Shown: piece after piece, positions 1-6,104 of the stretch
How the letters are laid out: each line of letters begins with the position of its first letter
Numbering within the stretch: position 1 is the first letter of the stretch
Source: an uncultured Planctomycetaceae bacterium
GTDB lineage: Bacteria; Planctomycetota; Planctomycetia; Planctomycetales; Planctomycetaceae
Direction: 5' to 3'
DNA length: 7,989 bases
Assembly (NCBI GenBank): GCA_903898975.1
Contig: CAIUHT010000306.1
Location: 1 to 7,989, forward strand
Made by a program: the position numbers and the translations under genes
The notes under the pieces: generated by a model
The model's input: the letters and a program-made list of their open reading frames with translations, nothing else
Told to the model about the DNA's origin: nothing
The model's database searches: none

Positions 1-2817
1 CAAAGCGGTGAACGCCCGGCAGCCAGCACCGACGCCGACTCCAACGCCGACGACAGTGCTGCCCCCGACGCTGGCTCGGCTCCCCCCAAGCGGCGCGGTC
101 GACCGGCCCGCGCCGCCGCCCGTCAAACCGCCGCCGCTGCGCCTGCGGCCACCTCCCCCTCCGACGCCGCAATCGAGGGGGCCGAGGGGGCTGCCGAAGA
201 CGTTGAGAGCGACACCGCGCTCGAAGTCCAGGTGGAAGAGGCGCTCCGCCGCAGTCGCCCGGTTCCCGGCGCGCTCCTGGGCGAGGGGCACGTCGCCGAC
301 TGGCTCCCGACCGGAAGCTGGGTGGCGGTGCTCGATCTGCCCGACCTGGTCCGCGAGGGGCACAGTTACCTCACCCGGCTCGCCAACCCGCGCGGGTACC
401 ACACGGTCGAGGCGACCCTCGCCCGCCTGCAATCGCTGGGAATGGCCCTGGTCGCCCCGTTCTCCGAGTCGGAAACCGGCACCGTCTGCCGCCTGCGGGT
501 GGAATCGCTGCAGCGACTCGACTCTCCCTCCGGCGACCTGGGGGCCGAACTCGATCAGCTGGTCCCCCCCGGCCAACGCCTGCTGCTGGCCTGCCACAAC
601 GTGGGCGAAGCGCAGCGCGTCCGCGAACTCCTCGCCGAAACCACCCTGCTGCGCGAAGACCGCGTCCGCCTCTGCGGCGGTTCGCTCCGCCACGGATTCC
701 GCCTGCCCGACGCCGGGTGGCTGGTGGTGGGCGACCACGAACTCTTTCGCCGACGCGAGGTCCGCCGCAAAAACCGCCGGCACGTCGCCGCCAGCCAGGC
801 CCGGGCCATCGACTCGTTCCTCGAACTTCGCCCGGGCGATCTCGTGGTGCACCTGGCGAAGGGCATCGCCCGCTACCGGGGGATGCAGCCGCTCGAGAAG
901 GACGGCAAGGTCGAAGACCAGTTGATGCTCGAGTTCCGCGACAACGCGCGGCTGTATGTGCCAGTCACCCTCATTCACCTGGTGCAGAAATACATTGGTG
1001 GGGCCAAGTCGGCCCCGCAGCTTTCGGCACTGGGGGGGAGTGCCGCGTGGGATCGAAAGAAACGCGAGGCGGCGGCGGCGGTCGCCGACATGGCGGGGGA
1101 AATGCTCGCCTTCCAGGCCGCCCGCGCCACCCAGCCCGGTCTCGCCTTCCCCCCCGACAGCCACTGGCAGGACGAATTCGAGGCGGCCTTCCCCTACGAG
1201 GCGACCCCCGACCAGGTCGCCGCGGTCGAACAGCTCAAGGGCGACATGGAACGGCCGCGGCCGATGGACCGGCTGATCTGCGGCGACGTGGGCTATGGGA
1301 AGACCGAGGTGGCCATGCGGGCCGCGTTCAAGGCGATCGACTCGGGCCGGCAGGTCGCCGTGCTGGTGCCCACCACCGTCCTCGCCGAACAGCACTACCG
1401 CACCTTCCGCGAGCGGATGGCCGAGTACCCGTTCCAGATCGAGTCGCTGTCGCGGTTTCGCTCGCGGGCCGAGCAGAAGCAGGTGCTCGAAGGGCTTGCC
1501 ACCGGGCAGGTCGACCTGGTGGTCGGCACCCATCGCCTCGTCTCGCAGGATGTGAAATTCTCGGACCTGGGGCTGCTCATCATTGATGAAGAGCAGCGGT
1601 TCGGGGTCGCGGCGAAAGACCGGCTCAAGCAGCTGCGGCTGGAGATCGACGTGCTCACCCTCAGTGCGACCCCCATCCCCCGCACGCTGCACCAGTCGCT
1701 GCTGGGGCTTCGCGACATCTCGAACCTGCAGACGCCACCCGTCGACCGTGTGCCGGTCGAAACCCGCGTCCACCGCTTCGACCCCGACCTCATCCGGCGG
1801 GCCATCGTCCGCGAACTCAATCGCGGGGGGCAGGTCTACTTCGTTCACAACCGCATCCACAACATTGGCAAGATCGCCGACCGGCTGCAGGCGATCGTCC
1901 CGGAAGCCCGCATTGGCATCGTGCATGGGCAGCTCGATGAAGACCAGCTCGAAGAGACCATGGTCGCGTTTGTCGAGGGACGCATCGACGTGCTGGTCGC
2001 CACCACCATCATCGAGAGCGGGCTCGACATTCCCACCGCCAACACCATCTTCATCCACCAGGCCGACATCTACGGACTGGCCGACCTGCACCAGCTGCGG
2101 GGCCGCGTCGGCCGCTACAAGCACCGCGCCTACTGCTACCTGCTGCTCGAAGAGGGGCGGAGCCTCACGGGCACGGCCGCCCGCCGGCTGAAGGCGATCG
2201 AGGAATTCAGCGAGCTGGGGGCGGGGTTCAAGATCGCGATGCGCGATCTCGAGATCCGCGGCGCGGGGAACCTGCTGGGGACCGAACAGAGCGGACACAT
2301 CGCCGCCGTGGGGTACGAACTCTACTGCCAGTTGCTCGAGACGGCGGTCCGCAAGCTCCGCAACGAACCGCTTCCCCAGTGGTCGCACGTCGCGATCGAC
2401 CTCCCCCTCGCCGCCCACATCCCCGACCACTACGTCCCCGCCGGCCGCCTCAAGATCGAGGTCTACCGCCGCTTCTCCCGCGTCACCACCGCCCCCGAGC
2501 TCGAGACAATGGTCGCCGAACTCGCCGATCGCTTCGGTGCCCCGCCCGAACCGGTCGAGATGTTCATCGAACTCAAGCGGCTGCAACTGCTGGCCCAGCC
2601 CTGGCAGATCGACGACCTCCACCTCGAACCGGGCTACCTGGTGCTGGGCTATCGGCACCCGGGCAAGATCCGGCAACTGGTGCGGGCCTCGGGTGGCCGC
2701 CTGCGGATTGTGGACCAGCGCTCGGCCTACCTCCCCCTCGCCGACGCCGTCGCTTCCGGCCGCAAGCTGCTGGTCGTGGTGAAATCCCTGTTGCAGCAAA
2801 TCCCGTTTCCGGTGTAG
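1..2817 (+). CDS. mfd: Mfd, transcription-repair coupling factor (5' end outside window)
   Basis: Mfd is an ATP-driven DNA translocase that pushes stalled RNA polymerase off DNA and recruits UvrA for nucleotide excision repair. The reading frame is open from base 1, giving 938 visible residues ending at TAG 2815-2817. E. coli Mfd has about 1148 residues, so roughly the first 200 or more are missing. Residues 1-77 are an Ala/Pro/Asp-rich, probably disordered linker. About 78-270 resemble the second half of the UvrB-like module (LPTGSWVAVLDLPDLV). The RNA-polymerase-interaction segment is near 276-335 (PGDLVVHLAKGIARYRGM). The two RecA-like motor lobes carry Walker A GDVGYGKT (428-435), DEEQRFG (529-535), SATPIPRTL and motif VI QLRGRVGR (698-705). 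The translocation motif region follows (DLEIRGAGNLLG, about 749-760), then the C-terminal D7 domain. All motor motifs look intact. The GTG at 232 is not the start, because UvrB-like sequence and open frame continue upstream. Identity is very secure; only the linker is unusual. Confidence 0.97.
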   Translation, partial: QSGERPAASTDADSNADDSAAPDAGSAPPKRRGRPARAAARQTAAAAPAATSPSDAAIEGAEGAAEDVESDTALEVQVEEALRRSRPVPGALLGEGHVADWLPTGSWVAVLDLPDLVREGHSYLTRLANPRGYHTVEATLARLQSLGMALVAPFSESETGTVCRLRVESLQRLDSPSGDLGAELDQLVPPGQRLLLACHNVGEAQRVRELLAETTLLREDRVRLCGGSLRHGFRLPDAGWLVVGDHELFRRREVRRKNRRHVAASQARAIDSFLELRPGDLVVHLAKGIARYRGMQPLEKDGKVEDQLMLEFRDNARLYVPVTLIHLVQKYIGGAKSAPQLSALGGSAAWDRKKREAAAAVADMAGEMLAFQAARATQPGLAFPPDSHWQDEFEAAFPYEATPDQVAAVEQLKGDMERPRPMDRLICGDVGYGKTEVAMRAAFKAIDSGRQVAVLVPTTVLAEQHYRTFRERMAEYPFQIESLSRFRSRAEQKQVLEGLATGQVDLVVGTHRLVSQDVKFSDLGLLIIDEEQRFGVAAKDRLKQLRLEIDVLTLSATPIPRTLHQSLLGLRDISNLQTPPVDRVPVETRVHRFDPDLIRRAIVRELNRGGQVYFVHNRIHNIGKIADRLQAIVPEARIGIVHGQLDEDQLEETMVAFVEGRIDVLVATTIIESGLDIPTANTIFIHQADIYGLADLHQLRGRVGRYKHRAYCYLLLEEGRSLTGTAARRLKAIEEFSELGAGFKIAMRDLEIRGAGNLLGTEQSGHIAAVGYELYCQLLETAVRKLRNEPLPQWSHVAIDLPLAAHIPDHYVPAGRLKIEVYRRFSRVTTAPELETMVAELADRFGAPPEPVEMFIELKRLQLLAQPWQIDDLHLEPGYLVLGYRHPGKIRQLVRASGGRLRIVDQRSAYLPLADAVASGRKLLVVVKSLLQQIPFPV
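88..105 (+). other. AT-hook-like motif (KRRGRP) in the Mfd linker
   Basis: Codons 30-35 of the visible Mfd frame read KRRGRP, followed by Ala-Arg-Ala. The RGRP core flanked by basic residues matches the minor-groove-binding AT-hook consensus. It sits between an acidic Ala/Asp/Ser-rich stretch and an Ala/Pro/Thr-rich stretch. DNA binding is inference only. Short basic motifs also arise by chance in G+C-rich low-complexity coding sequence. Confidence 0.4.
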
Positions 2818-2849
2818 AAGCATTCGCGCTCTCCTCCCGGACGGATCCC

Positions 2850-2870
2850 GACGGGGCTCTCCGCCCTGTC
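2850..2870 (+). terminator. G+C-rich hairpin after mfd, possible terminator
   Basis: Arms GACGGGGC (2850-2857) and GCCCTGTC (2863-2870) pair over 8 bp with one G-U, around a 5-base loop. It begins 33 bases after the mfd stop. No T-run follows, so it is not a textbook intrinsic terminator. It could be an RNA-stabilising or attenuating hairpin, or chance pairing in G+C-rich DNA. Confidence 0.3.
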
Positions 2871-2936
2871 ATCCGCCCGAATCCCGCCCCTTCGCTGCCT
2901 TTCCCAGATTCCCCCGGCGTTCCGCCAAGACTCCCC

Positions 2937-2953
2937 TCCCGGTCTCCCCGGGA
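2937..2953. other. Short hairpin in the mfd to lipoprotein gap
   Basis: TCCCGG (2937-2942) and CCGGGA (2948-2953) form a perfect 6-bp inverted repeat with a 5-base loop, 53 bases before the downstream ATG. There is no T-run. Apart from this and the hairpin at 2850-2870, the 188-base gap 2818-3005 shows no convincing promoter, RNA gene or small ORF that I can support. Co-transcription of the lipoprotein gene with mfd therefore remains possible. Confidence 0.2.
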
Positions 2954-3005
2954 CATCGCCTCGCCGCGGTGTGGGCCTGTCGGGGGGCTCGAACCTGGTG
3001 CCGAC

Positions 3006-4301
3006 ATGACCGCTCCTCCCCGCTTCCCCCGTGTTTGCCTGGCCGGGATGCTGGTCGCCTGGCTCACCACTCTCTGGGGCTGCGAAGGAGCTGGTTCGAA
3101 GGTCAAGGATCCGGTCGTCCCCCCGCCCCCCCGGCGGATCTCGGCGAACACTCCCGCTGCGGGCCCGCGCCCCAGCCTCGCCGCCAGTCGGCCCGCCACC
3201 CCGGGAGCCACCGCGAGCACCGCTGCGGCCAACACCCCCGACGGTGACGCCGCCGGCGAAGAGACCACCGCGGAAGGCCGCATGCCGTCGGGCGAAGAGA
3301 CCGAACTGCTGCAGGCTGGCAGCGAGCAACCCGCCGCCGAGGGAGCCTCGGGAAGTGCCGGGCGGCTCGCACGGGGCGAAGTCGCCGCCGTTGTGAATGG
3401 GCAACCGATCTTCTACGACGATGTGCTGGTGCGGGCGACTCCTCAACTGAAGCAGGCCAAGGCACAGTTGCCTCCGGCCGAGTACCGCAAGTTCCGCCGG
3501 ATGGTCGCCGAGAAATATCTCGACCCGCACATCGAACGCGAACTGCTGCTGCAGGGACTGCGGCGGAAGATGAAGTCCGAGCAGTTCGAAGCGCTGCAGA
3601 AGGCGCTCAACAAGCAGGTGGATGACGACCTCAAGAAGACGATGTCGCAGATGGGGGTCAGCACCCTGGGCGAACTCGAGATTGAACTCCGCAAATCGGA
3701 CCTGACGGTCGAAACCCTGCGGACCATGATCCGCAATCAGAAAATGTCCGAGCAGTTCCTCGCCAGCAAGGCGTATCCCCGCGACGGGTTCGACCGTCCC
3801 GATCTCGTCGCCTGGTACCAGTCGCACCCCGAAGACTACAAGGTCGAGGGCCGCGTGCGGTGGCAGCAGATCCAGCTCCCGTTCGCCAAGCATGGGGGAC
3901 CGGCGAAGACCGAAGAACTGGCCCGCAGGCTTTCGCAGGAACTGGCTTCGGGCACGTCGTTCGATGAGCTGGCCCGCAAGCACTCGACCGGCCCCACAGC
4001 CGAGTCGGGTGGCGTCCGCGACTGGACCACCGAAGGAAGCCTCGCCGCCGAAGAGGTCAACGCCGCCCTCTTCTCGCTCTCCGTCGGGTCGGTCTCGGAA
4101 CCAATCCGCCTCAAAGACGCCTGCTGGATCGTCAAGGTGCTGGACCGCGACGACGCCCACCTGAAGCCGTTCGAAGAAGTTCAGAATCAGATCAAGGAAG
4201 ATCTGCGGAAGCAGCGCTTCTCCGGAGCGGTCAAGGAGATCATGCAGGAACTCCGCGACCAGGCCGATATCGTGCTGTTCCCCGAAGACGAAGACCGCTG
4301 A
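3006..4301 (+). CDS. Lipoprotein with SurA-like N-terminus and parvulin-like domain
   Basis: 431 residues. The start at ATG 3006 puts a classic export signal at the N-terminus: MTAPPRFPR with two arginines, a hydrophobic core (VCLAGMLVAWLTTL), then lipobox LWGC with the modified cysteine at residue 26. Trp before the Gly is unusual for a lipobox. Residues 27-124 are a Pro/Ala/Thr/Glu-rich tether. Residues 126-255 look like the helical SurA/PrsA N-terminal chaperone region (VVNGQPIFYDDVLVR). Residues 281-380 look like a parvulin domain (GGVRDWTTEGSL, ALFSLSVGSVSEPI), but both usual histidines are absent: Q288 replaces the HIL histidine and W374 replaces the one before Ile-[IV]-Lys. It probably acts as a membrane-anchored folding chaperone on exported proteins, possibly without isomerase activity. 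The frame is open upstream into mfd, but that stretch lacks family similarity. No Shine-Dalgarno sequence is visible. Family assignment is good; substrate is unknown. Confidence 0.88.
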   Translation: MTAPPRFPRVCLAGMLVAWLTTLWGCEGAGSKVKDPVVPPPPRRISANTPAAGPRPSLAASRPATPGATASTAAANTPDGDAAGEETTAEGRMPSGEETELLQAGSEQPAAEGASGSAGRLARGEVAAVVNGQPIFYDDVLVRATPQLKQAKAQLPPAEYRKFRRMVAEKYLDPHIERELLLQGLRRKMKSEQFEALQKALNKQVDDDLKKTMSQMGVSTLGELEIELRKSDLTVETLRTMIRNQKMSEQFLASKAYPRDGFDRPDLVAWYQSHPEDYKVEGRVRWQQIQLPFAKHGGPAKTEELARRLSQELASGTSFDELARKHSTGPTAESGGVRDWTTEGSLAAEEVNAALFSLSVGSVSEPIRLKDACWIVKVLDRDDAHLKPFEEVQNQIKEDLRKQRFSGAVKEIMQELRDQADIVLFPEDEDR

Positions 4302-4315
4302 GCCCCCAACGTCCC

Positions 4316-4339
4316 CAGCCGCTCCCACCACGGCGGCTG
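4316..4339 (+). terminator. Hairpin just after the parvulin-like lipoprotein gene
   Basis: CAGCCGC (4316-4322) and GCGGCTG (4333-4339) are a perfect 7-bp inverted repeat with a 10-base loop, 15 bases after the stop codon. No T-run follows. Its position in a convergent gap suggests transcription termination, but this is inference. Confidence 0.35.
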
Positions 4340-4426
4340 CTCACTGCCGCGAGTGGGCTGCGACATCGAATCTCCAACGGCCGCTCAGCGCATCCGGCCA
4401 GCCGGTCTGCCTGAACCAGCCTCCGC

Positions 4427-4452
4427 CCCGCGCCGTAGCGCCCGGCGTCGGG
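4427..4452 (-). terminator. Hairpin just after rpoD
   Basis: On the plus strand CCCGCGCCG (4427-4435) pairs with CGGCG-T-CGGG (4443-4452): 9 bp with one bulged base and a 7-base loop. Read in the rpoD direction it begins 8 bases after the TGA. It is strong in G+C but has no U-run. It is the best candidate for the end of the dnaG-rpoD transcript. The rest of the 159-base gap 4302-4460 shows nothing else I can support. Confidence 0.4.
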
Positions 4453-4460
4453 CCGAACGC

Positions 4461-6104
4461 TCAGTTCTGGGGATTCGCGAGGGCTTCGAGAAAGCCCTTA
4501 AGCTGCTTGGCCCGCACCGGGTGCTGCAGCTTGCGGACCGCCTTCGCCTCGATCTGCCGGACCCGCTCCCGCGTCACGTTGAAGATCCGCCCCACCTCTT
4601 CCAGCGTGTAGGTGTAGCCGTCCCCCAGGCCGTACCGCAGCTTGATAATCTCCCGCTCCCGGTAGGTCAGCGTCTTCAGCACCGAGTCGATGCGGTCTTT
4701 CAGCATCTCCTGGCTGGCTGACTGCGTGGGGGTTTTCTCGGCGTCATCCTCGATGAAGTCGCCAAAGAAGCTGTCCTCCCCCTCCCCCACCGGGCGATCG
4801 AGACTGACGGGAGGCCGGGCAATCCGCATCACCTTCCGCGTCTCTTCCAGCGGAATCTGCGTGAACTCCGACATCTCCTCCAGTGTCGGGGTCCGCCCGT
4901 TCCGCTGCTCGAGCAGCCGCGTCGCCCGGCGCAGCCGCGTGATCAGTTCAATCATGTGCACCGGCACGCGAATCGTCCGTGCCTGGTCGGCGATCGCCCG
5001 CGTAATCGCCTGGCGAATCCACCACGTCGCGTAGGTCGAGAACTTGTACCCCCGGCGGTACTCGTACTTCTCGACCGCCCGCATCAGCCCCGTGTTCCCT
5101 TCCTGGATCAGGTCGAGAAAACTGAGCCCGCGGTTGCGGTATTTCTTGGCAATCGAGACCACCAGCCGGAGGTTCCCCCCCGACAAGGCCCGCATCGCCT
5201 GCTCGTATTCCGACTGCCGCTGGGCAATCGTCCGCAGCCGGCGGACCATTCCCGCGGGCTGTTCCCCGGTCAGCGACACCAGGTCGGCCAGCTCCCGCTG
5301 CAGGTTGGCCCGCTGTTCGCGCGCCGCCGGGCTTTCCGACAGCCCCGCGACCTGCCGCTCGATCTGCGTCATCCGCTCGCCCACCTGCTTCAGCGTGTTG
5401 AGCGCTGGCTGCAGTTGCGCGGTCCGCAGGCTCAGTTCCTCCAGCAGGGTCACCATCTTCCGCCGGCGGGCCACCAGCCGGTGGCTCATCGCCTCCTGCT
5501 GCCCGGGCGTCATGTCCCCCGCCTTCAACATCGCGATGTCGGTCCGGTTCTGCGCCTGCAGTTGCCGCAGCGTCTGCAGGTTCAACGGCATCCGCTGCGA
5601 AATCTGCTCTTTCTCGAGCCCTTCCGTCAGCGCCACCTTGATCGTCCGGTCGAACGGCAGCTCGCCCCGATGCACCCGCTCGAGAATGTCGATCGCCACG
5701 TGCATCACGTATTCGCATTCCAGCAGTTCACGCCGATACCGCCGCCGCGTGATCTCAATCTTCTTCGCCAGCGTGATCTCTTCCCGCCGGGTCAGCAGCG
5801 GAATCTCCCCCATCTGCGCCAGGTACATCCGCACCGGGTCGTCGATCCGCCGCGATCCCTCTTCGCGCAGCAGCGCCTCGTCCAGCTTGGGCTTCGGGCG
5901 CTTCGCCTGCGCCCGCTCGGCGGGGAGGTCGGCCTCCACCCGGATCTCCAGCCCCAGCTCCTGCAGCGACACCAGCAGGTTGTCAAGCTTTTCCGGATTG
6001 ACCGCCTCGTCAGGCAGGTAATCGTTCACCTGGCTGAAGGTCAGGTACCCCTGCTGCTGCCCCACTTCCACCAGGGCCCGCAATTGTTCGTCAAGTTGAT
6101 GCAC
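4461..6104 (-). CDS. rpoD: Primary (housekeeping) sigma-70 factor RpoD
   Basis: 547 residues; the primary sigma factor that directs RNA polymerase to -35/-10 promoters. Region 1.1 is present (about 10-60, GYLTFSQVNDYLP), as in E. coli RpoD, and marks a group 1 sigma. Region 1.2 is at 88-118 (DDPVRMYLAQMGEIPLLTRR). A helical non-conserved insert spans about 119-305. Regions 2.1-2.4 are at 308-384, with NLRLVVSIAKKYRNRG, DLIQEGNTGLMRAV and the -10-reading YATWWIRQAITR. Region 3 covers about 385-450 (GDFIEDD). Region 4 covers about 468-530, with the -35-reading helix TRERVRQIEAKAVRKLQHP. At 547 residues it lies between the E. coli (613) and B. subtilis (371) proteins, the difference being mostly the insert. 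The GTG start at 6104 is chosen because region 1.1 begins there and a good ribosome binding site precedes it. It overlaps the end of dnaG by 14 bases, implying an operon and probable translational coupling. Confidence 0.97.
   Translation of the reverse strand: MHQLDEQLRALVEVGQQQGYLTFSQVNDYLPDEAVNPEKLDNLLVSLQELGLEIRVEADLPAERAQAKRPKPKLDEALLREEGSRRIDDPVRMYLAQMGEIPLLTRREEITLAKKIEITRRRYRRELLECEYVMHVAIDILERVHRGELPFDRTIKVALTEGLEKEQISQRMPLNLQTLRQLQAQNRTDIAMLKAGDMTPGQQEAMSHRLVARRRKMVTLLEELSLRTAQLQPALNTLKQVGERMTQIERQVAGLSESPAAREQRANLQRELADLVSLTGEQPAGMVRRLRTIAQRQSEYEQAMRALSGGNLRLVVSIAKKYRNRGLSFLDLIQEGNTGLMRAVEKYEYRRGYKFSTYATWWIRQAITRAIADQARTIRVPVHMIELITRLRRATRLLEQRNGRTPTLEEMSEFTQIPLEETRKVMRIARPPVSLDRPVGEGEDSFFGDFIEDDAEKTPTQSASQEMLKDRIDSVLKTLTYREREIIKLRYGLGDGYTYTLEEVGRIFNVTRERVRQIEAKAVRKLQHPVRAKQLKGFLEALANPQN
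6091..6104 (-). other. dnaG stop / rpoD start overlap (14 bases)
   Basis: The dnaG TGA occupies 6093-6091 and the rpoD GTG occupies 6104-6102, in different frames on the same strand. Ribosomes finishing dnaG would therefore terminate just inside rpoD, a typical arrangement for translational coupling. Confidence 0.85.

Noticed and set aside
31..60. GCCGAC repeats suggesting a DNA repeat element or CRISPR-like array
   Set aside because: They are short codon-level repeats (Ala-Asp) in a low-complexity linker, with no unique spacers or longer repeat unit.
232..234. GTG as the start of mfd
   Set aside because: The frame continues open to base 1, and the Mfd UvrB-like N-terminal region must lie upstream, so this is an internal valine codon.
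8..925. Open plus-strand frame of 305 codons at the left edge
   Set aside because: It lies out of frame over mfd, is an Arg/Pro/Ser-rich G+C artefact, and shows no domain. The overlapping frame has clear Mfd homology.
2379..3005. N-terminal extension of the parvulin-like lipoprotein back into mfd
   Set aside because: The frame is open, but the extension would be Arg/Pro-rich out-of-frame mfd sequence and would bury a clear lipoprotein signal peptide that begins at ATG 3006.
2818..3005. Promoter for the lipoprotein gene in the intergenic gap
   Set aside because: I found no convincing -35/-10 pair. The gap is too G+C-rich to call one by eye.
2727..4331. Minus-strand open frame of 534 codons opposite the lipoprotein gene
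   Set aside because: It is an antisense shadow of a high-G+C gene. Composition is Gly/Arg/Leu-rich with no recognisable motif, whereas the plus-strand product has a signal peptide and family features.
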